Below are positions 9,309 to 17,889 of a DNA stretch of 63,760 nucleotides, piece after piece. The DNA is from Pseudomonadota bacterium (GTDB taxonomy: Bacteria; Pseudomonadota; Alphaproteobacteria; Rhodobacterales; Rhodobacteraceae): positions 1 through 63,760 of the forward strand of contig CAUJIP010000078.1 in the NCBI GenBank assembly GCA_963205235.1, read 5' to 3'. Numbering within the stretch: position 1 is the stretch's first letter; every line of letters begins with the position of its first letter. A model generated the notes under the pieces. It searched no databases. It saw nothing but the letters and a program-made list of their open reading frames with translations, and had not been told where the DNA came from. Position numbers and translations under genes: made by a program.

Positions 9309-9546
9309 CGGCACCCCCTTCGCTTCGGATGCCGCCGAGTCCGGCGCGGCACAGAAAATAGCTAGATTGCCTCCCCTTCAGGTCAAGCCTTTCATCTTTG
9401 CCGAAATATCCTCGCCGAAGGCGCGCTGGCCCAAAGCAAGGAACACCGGGGGTCAGGCAGGCGGACGATACAATGTTCCCGAGAAGGCCGCCGACACCGC
9501 GCCAGACCGCTTGACCTTCCGCCTCGCGCCCAGTCCAGGCCGCCGC

Positions 9547-11127
9547 TTAGGCGACCAGCTCCCCCTTTAGCGCCCGTTCGATCAAAGCCACCGTCTCGGC
9601 CACGCCATAAAGTGCGATGAACCCGCCAAAGCGCGGCCCATCGGACGCCCCCAGCAGCACCTCGTACAGCGCCTTGAACCATTCACGCAGCGGCTCGAAC
9701 CCGTGATCCTTGCCCACGGCAAAAACCATCGACTGCAAGGCCTCGTCGTCCAGTCCCCCGTCCCAGGCCTTCAACCGTGCGACAATATCCTCCATCGCCG
9801 CCCGCTCCATGTGGTTCGGCAGTCGGAACACGCGCGTCGGCGCGATCTTGTCGGCGAAATAGCGCACCGCAAAGCCCGCCGCCGCGTCCAGATCCGGGTT
9901 CGCTTCGGGCGACGCCTCCGGCGCATAGCGCTGGATGAACTTCCACAGCCCGGCCGCATCCTTCGCCGCCGCCACCGAGGCCAGGTTCAACAGCATGCCA
10001 AAGCTGACCACCATCTTCGACACCGGCGGCTTGCCGTTGTGGATGTGCCAGACCGGGTTGTTCACTTGCTGGTCAATCGGCTGATCCGGGAAGGCCCGCA
10101 ATTGCTGGTGATATTCATCCACCGCCCGCGGGATCACATCGAAATGCATCCGCTTCGCCGTCTTCGGCTTCTGATACATGAAATAGCTGAGCGATTCCGT
10201 CGCCGCATAGGTCAGCCATTCATCAATGGTCAGCCCGTTGCCCTTCGACTTGGAAATCTTCTGCCCCTGATCGTCCAGGAACAGCTCGTACGTCATGTGG
10301 TTCGGCTTCTTGCCACCCAGAACCTCACAGATCCCGTCGTAGATCGGAGTATTGGTGGAATGGTCCTTCCCGTACATCTCGAAGTCCACATCCAGCGCCG
10401 CCCAGCGCGCGCCGAAGTCCGGCTTCCACTGCAACTTCACATTCCCGCCCGTGACCGGCAGCGTCCACTCCCGCCCCGCCTCGTCGTCAAAGGTGATCGT
10501 GCCATCCTTGGCATTCACCTCTTTCATCGGCACATACAAGACCCGCCCCGTTTCCGGGTGGATCGGCAGGAAGCAGGAATAGGTCTGCTGCCGCTCCTCA
10601 CGCAACGACGCCAGCATGATCGCCATGATCGCATCATACCGCTCCGCACACAGCCGCAAGGTCGCGTCAAACTTCCCGGACTTGTAGAACTCCGTCGCCG
10701 AGATGAACTCATACTCGAACCCGAACGTGTCCAGGAACCGCCGCAGCATCGCGTTGTTGTGCCCGCCGAAACTGTCGTACTCGCCATACGGGTCCGGGAC
10801 GCTCGTCAACGGCATCTGCATGTACTGACGCAACATCTCTTGCTGCGGCACGTTCTCCGGCACCTTCCGCATCCCGTCCACATCGTCGGAAAAACAGATC
10901 AGCCGCGTCGGAATGTCCGAAATGATCTCGAACGCCCGCCGGATCATCGTCGTCCGCGCCACTTCGCCGAACGTCCCGATATGCGGCAATCCCGACGGCC
11001 CATACCCCGTCTCGAACAGCACATAGCCCTTGGCCGGGTCCTTCCCGCCATAGCGTTTCAGAACCGCGCGAGCCTCTTCAAAGGGCCAGGCCTTCGAATT
11101 CATCGCCGCATCGCGCAGGGAAGCCAT
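9547..11127 (-). CDS. lysS: Class I lysyl-tRNA synthetase
   Basis: A 526-residue class I LysRS, the archaeal type found in many Rhodobacterales and unrelated in fold to the usual bacterial class II enzyme. It charges tRNA-Lys with lysine. The Rossmann signature [13 protein letters not shown] (HIGH-like) is near residue 43 and the KISKSKGNG (KMSKS) motif is present in the middle of the protein. The ATG at 11127 has AGGAG at ideal distance; another in-frame ATG lies 6 bp upstream. The upstream gap is shared with the divergent TerB-like gene. Confidence 0.95.
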   Translation of the reverse strand: MASLRDAAMNSKAWPFEEARAVLKRYGGKDPAKGYVLFETGYGPSGLPHIGTFGEVARTTMIRRAFEIISDIPTRLICFSDDVDGMRKVPENVPQQEMLRQYMQMPLTSVPDPYGEYDSFGGHNNAMLRRFLDTFGFEYEFISATEFYKSGKFDATLRLCAERYDAIMAIMLASLREERQQTYSCFLPIHPETGRVLYVPMKEVNAKDGTITFDDEAGREWTLPVTGGNVKLQWKPDFGARWAALDVDFEMYGKDHSTNTPIYDGICEVLGGKKPNHMTYELFLDDQGQKISKSKGNGLTIDEWLTYAATESLSYFMYQKPKTAKRMHFDVIPRAVDEYHQQLRAFPDQPIDQQVNNPVWHIHNGKPPVSKMVVSFGMLLNLASVAAAKDAAGLWKFIQRYAPEASPEANPDLDAAAGFAVRYFADKIAPTRVFRLPNHMERAAMEDIVARLKAWDGGLDDEALQSMVFAVGKDHGFEPLREWFKALYEVLLGASDGPRFGGFIALYGVAETVALIERALKGELVA

Positions 11128-11235
11128 CTGCATCACTCCTGAAACGCCAGGGACCCTTTGCCCCAAGCCTGCCGTCCTCTATTGCCCCCCCGGCCCCCCG
11201 TCAATATTCTGATCCCAACCCGACAGGAGCATACA

Positions 11236-11655
11236 ATGTCCGAATCCTCTCCCATGTCCCCGCAGGACGCGCTTGTCGCGGTCATGGTCGCCTCTTCCGC
11301 CTCGGATGAGAACATGCGCACCGCCGAGCTTGTGGCCATCACCCGCATGGTCAACCACATGCCGATCTTCGCCGCCTACGACCCCGACCGCATCCAGCGC
11401 GTCAGCCGCACCGTCTTTGACCTGTTCGAAGAGGAAGACGGGCTGGACGCCCTCTTCGGCCTGATCCGCGAGGCTTTGCCTGAGCGCCTGTACGAGACCG
11501 CCTATGCCCTTGCCTGCGACGTCGTCACCGCCGACGGTCGCCATTCCCAGGTCGAGCTTCGCATGCTGGAGGAGGTCCGCGAAGAACTGAAGATCGACCG
11601 CCTGCACGCCGCCGCGATTGAGTGGGGCGCGAGGGTGCGGCATATGGTGGTGTGA
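11236..11655 (+). CDS. TerB-like (tellurite resistance-type) protein
   Basis: A 139-residue, mostly helical acidic protein. It repeats the TerB pattern: DALVAVMVASSASDENM followed by ELVAITRMVNHMP, then YALACDVVTADGRHSQVELRMLEEV, with the conserved acidic D-x-x-x-x-x-E positions that coordinate metal in TerB. The role of stand-alone TerB proteins in alphaproteobacteria is unknown. A GACAGGAG ribosome-binding site precedes the ATG. It ends 37 bp before the low-GC gene, but the base composition changes sharply there. Confidence 0.8.
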   Translation: MSESSPMSPQDALVAVMVASSASDENMRTAELVAITRMVNHMPIFAAYDPDRIQRVSRTVFDLFEEEDGLDALFGLIREALPERLYETAYALACDVVTADGRHSQVELRMLEEVREELKIDRLHAAAIEWGARVRHMVV

Positions 11656-11692
11656 GGGGGTACTTCTTAGTTCAATAATTGGAGAAACTTTT

Positions 11693-12955
11693 ATGAGAGA
11701 ACTTGAAACTTTCTTTAAGAACAATGCGTGGTCCAAAATAGACGTTTCCGACACGAGCAAGATTGATGGATCATCATCGTCCATACTGACGCCATGGGGT
11801 GACGATAGCCTACAAATCCTAATTCCTGCGGATCCCCATGATTCGGCTCCACTTATTGATTCACTCAACAAGGTAATTCTACCGAAACGACTTTCAGCCC
11901 TATTTGAATTGGAGGCTAGACGTCTGGAAGTCATATGGACCGCACTGAAGATTCCGCCTAGTCTAGAAGAAATATCTAAACGAGAATTCACCTTCTGTTT
12001 TCATGGGAAGGAGCACAAATGCTACTTTTCCGAATCCAGTTCGCACCTACTCAATATCGCTCGTCGAGCCGTGCCAATAGGGCAGAGCAATACCAACTTT
12101 CGTAACTTAAACTCATTTAGCCGCTACGCACTGGAACTTGATGGCGCAACACGAGATCGGCTCTTTGGAAAGCCGAAGTCGTTCTATATTGAGAACTTGG
12201 ATTTTGACGAGGAAAGAGTGGTCACTCTTAGCGAGAATCTCAATTTTTACATGTCATACTATGACTACTCGGCGCCCCGCATCCTCGTTCATGATGACAC
12301 TGAAGTAGTCTCGTCAAGTTCTCGCCTCCGGTATAGGACCGGAAAGTTTCCAAATTACATAGACGCAACCCCTATCGATGAAAACCTTCTAAGCTTCTGG
12401 GCAGAGTCTTTCTCAGGAAACGAAATATTACAGTTCATGCTTCACTTTAGAATAATGGAGTATGCATCTTCATCTTATGCCGCCGAGAATCTCCGAAGAA
12501 GAGTTCTACGCTCTGTTTCTAGGCCAGACATTCGAGACAATCCAGGGCGCGTTGCGGATGAGATTGTAGAATTCTTGAATGCATCTGACGCCAAAGTTCA
12601 AGACGACCACTCACGCTTCATTAATACCATTAGGGAAAATGTAACACCTGAGGTCCTATGGTCCGAAATTGAGAAGGAGAGACACGCTTTCTCAGAGCGC
12701 AGACAGTGCGATGGCGGCTTTTGCCTTGAACCGTTGATTGATAAATCCTCGACAATCGAGCAATTCAGACCAAAGGGTGTGGAGAATTTTTCTCGCCAGA
12801 TACGCGAAATCAGAAACGTTCTTTCTCACGGAAAGGACTTCCCGAGGGACGGCGTGTTTCGACCGACGAGAAGGAACCTGCGTCTCCTTCGCCCGTGGGT
12901 GAGTCTCATGGCCCTCGCATCCGGTGAAGTCGTTCTCGGAAGAGTTTCCCGTTGA
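11693..12955 (+). CDS. Unknown protein with C-terminal HEPN-like domain, low GC
   Basis: A 420-residue protein I do not recognise over its whole length. Its GC content is clearly lower than that of every neighbour (mid-40s percent by eye against the mid-60s), and its codon use is different, which points to horizontal acquisition. The C-terminal 60 residues contain IREIRNVLSHGKD: the R374-N-x3-H379 motif of HEPN ribonuclease domains (Rx4-6H), followed by the PTxxNLxxLxPW helix often found after it. Proteins such as ApeA share this layout of a large variable N-terminal region with a C-terminal HEPN domain and act in phage defence. No defence partner is visible beside it. The start ATG at 11693 has GGAGAAAC upstream. 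Confidence 0.65.
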   Translation: MRELETFFKNNAWSKIDVSDTSKIDGSSSSILTPWGDDSLQILIPADPHDSAPLIDSLNKVILPKRLSALFELEARRLEVIWTALKIPPSLEEISKREFTFCFHGKEHKCYFSESSSHLLNIARRAVPIGQSNTNFRNLNSFSRYALELDGATRDRLFGKPKSFYIENLDFDEERVVTLSENLNFYMSYYDYSAPRILVHDDTEVVSSSSRLRYRTGKFPNYIDATPIDENLLSFWAESFSGNEILQFMLHFRIMEYASSSYAAENLRRRVLRSVSRPDIRDNPGRVADEIVEFLNASDAKVQDDHSRFINTIRENVTPEVLWSEIEKERHAFSERRQCDGGFCLEPLIDKSSTIEQFRPKGVENFSRQIREIRNVLSHGKDFPRDGVFRPTRRNLRLLRPWVSLMALASGEVVLGRVSR

Positions 12956-12976
12956 CTTGCGAAACTGACTATTAAT

Positions 12977-12996
12977 CCTTAGATTGCAGTCTAAGG
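12977..12996. repeat. 20-bp near-perfect palindrome after the HEPN gene
   Basis: CCTTAGA (12977-12983) and TCTAAGG (12990-12996) pair perfectly around a TTGCAG centre, 21 bp past the HEPN gene stop. There is no T-run, so it is either a weak terminator or a protein-binding site. Confidence 0.45.
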
Positions 12997-13052
12997 CACC
13001 AAAGCTGGGAGTTAGAAGATGAGTGGCGGCGGCTAACTTATTGAAATGATTG

Positions 13053-13077
13053 CAGAAGCGGCCGGTTGCCGCTTCTG
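13053..13077. repeat. Perfect 10-bp hairpin in the low-GC island
   Basis: CAGAAGCGGC (13053-13062) and GCCGCTTCTG (13068-13077) form a perfect 10-bp stem with a CGGTT loop. It is the strongest hairpin in the gap and has no following T-run on the plus strand. Confidence 0.5.
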
Positions 13078-13349
13078 TCACTTCATGGATTTCCACCGAA
13101 TCACACCTCTCTACGGTGAGATGCGCTTTCGTATTAACGGCATTTGGCATCTCGACTTGAGCCTGCACTTCTTGGAGTGCTTCGCCAGTAGCAACCTTTT
13201 GCCCAAGCTTCAGGCCCGCGATATTTCGTCCTTCGGATGATCTGTCGGCGTATGACTTGAAGAACCAAACGTAGGCTCATCTTCCCCCCTCCCCCCGATT
13301 CGCCCCGCATGGTTAACGCCTCCTCCCCCTCGCCGGGGGCAAGACGAAA

Positions 13350-13389
13350 GGAAGACAAAAGGAAGACAAAAGGAAGACGTTTGTCTTCC
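13350..13389. repeat. Three GGAAGAC direct repeats plus inverted copy
   Basis: GGAAGAC occurs at 13350, 13361 and 13372 with an exact 11-bp period (spacer AAAA). It is followed after GTTT by its reverse complement GTCTTCC (13383-13389) and a C-run ending in TTTT. The inverted copy can pair with any of the three repeats, giving alternative hairpins. On the minus strand the innermost hairpin is followed by TTTT. Confidence 0.6.
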
Positions 13390-13471
13390 CCCCCTTTTGG
13401 CTGATTAAGCCTGCGTTCTCATGGGCTTGCCTTGCGGCCCGCTGCTCTTGCGGCCCCCGCAGCAAATTCCC

Positions 13472-13500
13472 TTGACACAAAGCCCCCTTCTCCGAAATGT
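13472..13500 (+). promoter_or_regulatory. Probable promoter of the nicX-like operon
   Basis: A consensus -35 box TTGACA (13472-13477) is followed after 17 bp by the weak -10 candidate AAATGT (13495-13500), 38 bp before the chosen start of the nicX-like gene. The -35 is convincing and the -10 is not. An unseen regulator, perhaps the TetR encoded in the operon, may be needed. Confidence 0.45.
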
Positions 13501-13537
13501 TTACTCACGGGTTAAGCAATTTCGAGCGGAGGCGTGG

Positions 13538-14590
13538 ATGCTGCAGGAACGGATCGAGGGCAAATGGCTGGCCGCCTTCCGGCGCGTCTTTGCCCTGAAC
13601 GGCATCGGAAACGGCACGCGCGTGGCGATCCTGTCGGAAACCCAGTCCCGCCAAGTCCTTGTTCATCTTAGCGAATTGACCGCCCATGACCTGGGGGCCG
13701 AGTTCTGCATGATCCAGATGCCCACCCCCCGCCAGACCGCCCCCGTGCCCGTGAAATCCACCGGAACCTCATGGGCGATTCAGGGCAACCGGGCGGTAGT
13801 CGAGGCGTTGAAGCTGTGTGAGGTCATCGTCGATTGCACCGTCGAAGGCATCATCCACGCCCCCGAATGGCCCGAGATCGAAGACGCCGGCCGCACCCGT
13901 TTGTTGGTCATCACCAACGAACACCCTGAAATCCTTGAAAGAACTGAACCCAACGCAGAATTGAACGCCAAGGTCCAACTCGGCATCCAGATGCTCCGCG
14001 AAGCCAAAGCGATGCACGTGACCTCCGCCGCCGGAACCGACCTCCACATCAACCTCGAAAACGCCCCCTGCGGCGGCACCGCCGGTTTCGGCACCACCCC
14101 CGGAGCGGTTGCCCATTGGCCCGGCGGCCTCTGCCTCGCCTTCCCCGGCAAAGGTGCGGTGAACGGGCGGATCGTCATGGACGTCGGCGACATGAACCTG
14201 ACGTTCAAGACCTATCTGACCAGCCGGATCGACTTCACCGTAACCGATGATTTTGTCACTGAAATCAAGGGCGAAGGCATCGATGCCCTGCACCTGCGGG
14301 AATACATGGAGGCTTGGGAGGACCGTAACGCCTATGGTCTTTCACACGTCGGCTGGGGGGTGAACCCCGGCGCGAAGTGGGTTAGCGCCGCCATGTATGA
14401 CAAGCGCGACATGCAAGCAGTGGAGTTCCGGGCGATTGCCGGGTCTTTCCTGTGGTCGACGGGTGCCAACCAATATGCCGGGCGCTATACGCTGGGCCAT
14501 TTCGACCTGCCGATGCGCAACTGCACCATCGCTCTTGATGGCCAAGTAGTTGTCAAGAAAGGCGTTTTGCAAGGCGACCTTGCGTCCTGA
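13538..14590 (+). CDS. NicX-like 2,5-dihydroxypyridine 5,6-dioxygenase family protein
   Basis: A 350-residue cytosolic protein whose length and pattern match NicX, the Fe(II) dioxygenase that opens 2,5-dihydroxypyridine to N-formylmaleamate and shares its fold with M29 aminopeptidases. SHVGWG (H270) and HFDLPMRNC (H321, D323) correspond in position to the metal-binding His and His-x-Asp reported for NicX. Around residue 181, where NicX has a glutamate ligand as I recall it, this protein reads GTAGFGTTPG, so that ligand may differ. The ATG at 13538 follows GCGGAGGCG; a longer in-frame extension lacks conserved sequence. It heads a six-gene operon. Ring cleavage of a hydroxylated pyridine-like ring is the likely reaction; the exact substrate is unknown. 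Confidence 0.7.
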   Translation: MLQERIEGKWLAAFRRVFALNGIGNGTRVAILSETQSRQVLVHLSELTAHDLGAEFCMIQMPTPRQTAPVPVKSTGTSWAIQGNRAVVEALKLCEVIVDCTVEGIIHAPEWPEIEDAGRTRLLVITNEHPEILERTEPNAELNAKVQLGIQMLREAKAMHVTSAAGTDLHINLENAPCGGTAGFGTTPGAVAHWPGGLCLAFPGKGAVNGRIVMDVGDMNLTFKTYLTSRIDFTVTDDFVTEIKGEGIDALHLREYMEAWEDRNAYGLSHVGWGVNPGAKWVSAAMYDKRDMQAVEFRAIAGSFLWSTGANQYAGRYTLGHFDLPMRNCTIALDGQVVVKKGVLQGDLAS

Positions 14591-14612
14591 TCCCCAAACC
14601 TCCGAGGCGAAG

Positions 14613-15920
14613 ATGAGCGATATTTCCGACTATTACGACCTAAGCCGCATCCGCCCCGAAGTGCAGGCGGCGCTGCGCAAGATCAACGAGATGGGACCCC
14701 GGTTTGCAGAACGGGCGAAGGCGGTGGATGACGACGCCAGTTTCCCCACGGACAACTACCGCGATCTGGCCGAGGCGGGATTTCTGGGCCTGTCGATCCC
14801 CAAGGAATTCGGCGGCTGGGGCTTTGATCTGGGCGAATATGCCATGGTCGGGGCCGAAATCGGCAAGTACTGCGGCGCGACCGCGCTGACCTTCAACATG
14901 CACAACGGGTCGATGGCCTGGTCGCGGTTCATGTATGAGATGCCGAACCTGACGCCCGAGGAAAAGGCCGAATTCGCCCCCCTGCGTGAACGGCAGTTCC
15001 GCCGGGCGATTGCCGAAAAGGCGATCTATTCCCAGCCGATTTCCGAAGGCGGGCAGAACTGGACGTCAAAGCCGAACCAGACCCAGGCCCGCGCGGTCGA
15101 GGGTGGCTGGAAGATCAACGGTTTCAAGAAGTTCGCGTCTCTGGCGGGCTATTGCGATTACTATACCATCGTCTGCACCGAGGTCTTTGAGGGGATCGAG
15201 CCCCGGCACGAAGACACGATGCTGTTCGTCGTCCACAAGGATACCCCCGGCCTGACGGTCAAGGGCGATTGGGACCCGCTGGGCATGCGCGGCACCAACA
15301 GCCGCGACCTGATCCTGAAGGATGTCATGGTGACCCGCGACGACCTTCTGATGCCGCGTGGGATCTTTGGCAAGACCCTTCCGCATTGGCCGCACATGAT
15401 GGCGACCCTTTCGCCGACTTATATGGGCGTGGCGCAGGGGGCCTTTGACTTCATGGTGGATTACCTGAAGGGCAAGATCCCCGGCCAGCCGCCAATCGAT
15501 CGGCGGATGTATGCGACCAAGCGGATCACCGTCGGGCGGATGTATGCCCGTCTGGCCAACATGCGCGCGCTGTGGTGGCAGGCGTTCTGCGAGGGCAAGG
15601 GCTTTCCGACCAAGGGCGAAGTCATGCGGATGTATGCCGCGCAGTACAACATCATGGAAGGTGTGCAAGAGATTGCCGCGCTGGCCATTCGCACCTGTGG
15701 CGGGCAGTCGATGCTGAAGTCCCTGCCCTTGGAGCGGATGTATCGCGACAGTCGCTGCGGGGCGCTGATGTTGCCCTATACCTCGGAAATCATGGAGGAT
15801 TATCTGGGGGTGCTGGCCTTGTACGAGATGGACGAGATCGACAGCGCCCCCGGCGATGAAGGGGGTGCCAGAAATTCGCTTTGGCGCGGCGAAAGCGGCC
15901 AATTGCGGATGCTGCGCTGA
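14613..15920 (+). CDS. Acyl-CoA-dehydrogenase-fold flavoprotein, possible flavin-dependent monooxygenase
   Basis: A 435-residue member of the acyl-CoA dehydrogenase superfamily. It has an N-terminal helical domain (FGLSIPKEFGG-type motif, here LGLSIPKEFGGWG), a middle beta domain (AYS-like region ISEGGQNWTSKP and DPLGMRGTNSRDL) and a C-terminal helical domain. By hand alignment the catalytic Glu of medium-chain type enzymes (in YEGTSQI) is replaced, with LPYTSEI near residue 388. The alternative base position of isovaleryl-type enzymes also lacks Glu. That argues against simple dehydrogenation and for a group D flavin monooxygenase or another chemistry. A flavin reductase is encoded at the end of the same operon. 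Its stop overlaps the next start (TGATG). Confidence 0.75.
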   Translation: MSDISDYYDLSRIRPEVQAALRKINEMGPRFAERAKAVDDDASFPTDNYRDLAEAGFLGLSIPKEFGGWGFDLGEYAMVGAEIGKYCGATALTFNMHNGSMAWSRFMYEMPNLTPEEKAEFAPLRERQFRRAIAEKAIYSQPISEGGQNWTSKPNQTQARAVEGGWKINGFKKFASLAGYCDYYTIVCTEVFEGIEPRHEDTMLFVVHKDTPGLTVKGDWDPLGMRGTNSRDLILKDVMVTRDDLLMPRGIFGKTLPHWPHMMATLSPTYMGVAQGAFDFMVDYLKGKIPGQPPIDRRMYATKRITVGRMYARLANMRALWWQAFCEGKGFPTKGEVMRMYAAQYNIMEGVQEIAALAIRTCGGQSMLKSLPLERMYRDSRCGALMLPYTSEIMEDYLGVLALYEMDEIDSAPGDEGGARNSLWRGESGQLRMLR

Positions 15921-17206
15921 TGGCAAAGGACCGGGTGCAGGTCACCGGGCGGATTGCGGCAGAACCGAACGCTGTCTGGGCGGTACTGGATGATTTCGCC
16001 GCCGCCTGGCATCCGTGGGTTGCGACAATCCGCGCCGAACGGGATGCACGGGGGGCCTTGGTCCGGGCCTTTACCGTTGGTGGCGAGGCGGGGCTTTACC
16101 GCGAGCAGTTGACCTATCTTTCCGGTTCAGATCGGGTGCTGGCCTATACCCATCTTGAGGGCATCGAAGGCTGCGACCGCTATGATGCCCGGATCACAGT
16201 GACCGAGGCCGAAGGTGGGGATACCCTTGTCACCTGGTCGGCCGAGGTCGAAGCCAGCGGCGCGCGGTTGCAGGCAATCTGCGACGGCACGCGGGCGGTG
16301 TTCGAGGCGGGGCTGGCGGCCCTGCCGGGTGTCTTGGGCCGTGTCCCCAAGGCCGATGGTCCAATGCCTGCGCCGGTACCGCTGGCCCCTCTGGTGTTTG
16401 ACGATCTGCCAAGGCTGGCCTTGACGGTAACGCCCGATCTTGGCGACGGGCGGCTGTGCCTGTTCCTGCACGGGATCGGCGGCGGGCGGGTAAACTGGCA
16501 TTCGCAACTGCAAGCCGTCGGTGGCGTCATCCGCGCGGCGGCGCTGGACCTGCGGGGTTATGGCAACAGCAGCCTTGGGCCGAAGCAGTCCAAGGTCGAT
16601 GACTATTGCGCCGATATCCTTCGGGTCATGGAGAAGCTTGGCGCGAAACGACTGGTGCTTGTGGGGCTGTCCTATGGGTCCTGGATCGCCACCTCATTCG
16701 CGATGCGGCATCCAGAGCTTCTGGACGGGCTGGTCCTGTCGGGCGGTTGCACCGGCATGTCCGAGGCCGGGCCGGATGAGCGTGAGGCGTTCAGAGTCAG
16801 CCGCGAGGTGCCGCTGAACGCAGGCCAGGTGCCCGCCGATTTTGCCCCTGCCGTGGTCAAGGTGCTGGCGGGGCCGGGGGCAAGTGATGACGTCAAGCGG
16901 GCGTTGCTGGGCAGCATGGCGGCAATCCCCGCAGCGACCTATCGCGATGCGCTGGTCTGTTTTACCAACCCGCTGGAAAGGTTCGATTTTTCACGCCTGA
17001 CGATGCCCGTCCTGATGATGACCGGCGAATTTGACCGTTTGGCCCCGCCTGCCGAAATTCGGGGGGTAGCTAGCCGGATCTGGGACGCCGCCCCGCGCCC
17101 CGTCGTGCGGTTCGAAGTGATCCCCGATGCAGGTCATGTCTGCAATGTCGAGGCCCCCGGGGCCTATAGCCGGCACCTTCTTGATTTCATCCGCGACCTG
17201 CCATGA
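15920..17206 (+). CDS. SRPBCC domain fused to alpha/beta hydrolase
   Basis: A 428-residue two-domain protein. Residues 1-140 form an SRPBCC (Bet v1/polyketide cyclase-like) lipid- or aromatic-binding domain: VTGRIAAEPNAVWAVLDDF, then a central strand region and a C-terminal helix. Residues 160-428 are an alpha/beta hydrolase with oxyanion motif LHGIGGG, nucleophile elbow GLSYGS (S251), acid D372 in TGEFDRLAPP and histidine H406 in DAGHVCN, so the triad is complete. In nicotinate and picolinate pathways an alpha/beta hydrolase (NicD/PicE) deformylates the NicX product, and this enzyme could play the equivalent part. The start overlaps the previous stop, which indicates translational coupling. 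Confidence 0.8.
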   Translation: MAKDRVQVTGRIAAEPNAVWAVLDDFAAAWHPWVATIRAERDARGALVRAFTVGGEAGLYREQLTYLSGSDRVLAYTHLEGIEGCDRYDARITVTEAEGGDTLVTWSAEVEASGARLQAICDGTRAVFEAGLAALPGVLGRVPKADGPMPAPVPLAPLVFDDLPRLALTVTPDLGDGRLCLFLHGIGGGRVNWHSQLQAVGGVIRAAALDLRGYGNSSLGPKQSKVDDYCADILRVMEKLGAKRLVLVGLSYGSWIATSFAMRHPELLDGLVLSGGCTGMSEAGPDEREAFRVSREVPLNAGQVPADFAPAVVKVLAGPGASDDVKRALLGSMAAIPAATYRDALVCFTNPLERFDFSRLTMPVLMMTGEFDRLAPPAEIRGVASRIWDAAPRPVVRFEVIPDAGHVCNVEAPGAYSRHLLDFIRDLP

Positions 17207-17889
17207 CCGAACTTCCTCGCCGCCAGTTGAACCGCATCGCCCGCGAACGCGCCTTTCTTGACGCGGCGCTGCAGCTGTTCGCGGCACAGGGCTATTCTGG
17301 CACGACGATGGATCAGGTGGCCGAGGCGGCGGGCCTGACCAAGCCGACGCTGTACCAGTATTTCCCGTCGAAAGAGGCGCTGTTCGCCCGCATGATGCTG
17401 GAAAAGCGCGATACGATGCTGGCGGGTTTTGCCACGCCCGAGGGCGGCGGAATGGTCGAACAGTTGCACGCCTTTGCCTGGCGCTATGCCGACACGGTGA
17501 TGCAGCCGATGATGCTGTCGCTGGCCCGGTTGATCCTGGCCGAGGTGCAGCGGTTCCCCGAAATCGGGCGCGCCTATCAGGCGGCGGGGCCGGATCAGCT
17601 TTTGGCGGCACTGATCGCGTTTCTGGAAGGCCAGCGCGCTGCAGGTCGTCTGCAGTTTCAGGATGCCGAACTGGCGGCCGAGGACCTTTGGGGCCTGATC
17701 CTGTCTGCCCCGCGCACGCAGGCGCTGTATCGTCCCGATCTGCACCAAAGCCGCGAGGCTCTGGCGCGCTATGTCACGAACGGCCTGCAGGTCTTTCTGC
17801 GCGCCTATTCCACCGATCCGAAGGCCGATCTTGACCGGCTTCACACCCTTAAGACCCCCGCAGCCGCAGAGGTGATTCATGACGCTTGA
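17203..17889 (+). CDS. TetR/AcrR family transcriptional regulator
   Basis: A 228-residue regulator with the TetR helix-turn-helix at residues about 12-58 (FLDAALQLFAAQGYSGTTMDQVAEAAG, TKPTLYQYFPSKEALF) and a helical ligand-binding domain, including a TetR_C-like ending. It overlaps the hydrolase gene by ATGA and the next gene by 11 bp. Being embedded in the operon, it probably represses its own operon and responds to a pathway intermediate. Confidence 0.9.
   Translation: MTELPRRQLNRIARERAFLDAALQLFAAQGYSGTTMDQVAEAAGLTKPTLYQYFPSKEALFARMMLEKRDTMLAGFATPEGGGMVEQLHAFAWRYADTVMQPMMLSLARLILAEVQRFPEIGRAYQAAGPDQLLAALIAFLEGQRAAGRLQFQDAELAAEDLWGLILSAPRTQALYRPDLHQSREALARYVTNGLQVFLRAYSTDPKADLDRLHTLKTPAAAEVIHDA

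Larger units (their letters stand above)
12956..13537. other. Gene-free stretch between the HEPN gene and the nicX-like operon
   Basis: These 582 bp contain no convincing gene. The first half keeps the lower GC of the HEPN gene, and the second half returns to host composition. It holds a 20-bp near-palindrome (12977-12996), a perfect 10-bp hairpin (13053-13077), three direct repeats with an inverted fourth copy (13350-13389), and a likely promoter (13472-13500), all listed separately. The low-GC part probably belongs to the same acquired segment. Confidence 0.6.

Noticed and set aside
12692-13168. A 158-residue minus-strand frame across the end of the HEPN gene
   Set aside because: It runs over the hairpins, has no ribosome-binding site of note and no recognisable motif; I treat it as chance.
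13046-13240. A 64-codon plus-strand frame in the gap
   Set aside because: It includes the 10-bp hairpin, has no good ribosome-binding site and no motif.
13350-13389. CRISPR-like reading of the GGAAGAC repeats
   Set aside because: The units are 7 bp with identical 4-bp spacers and no cas genes nearby, so it is not a CRISPR array.
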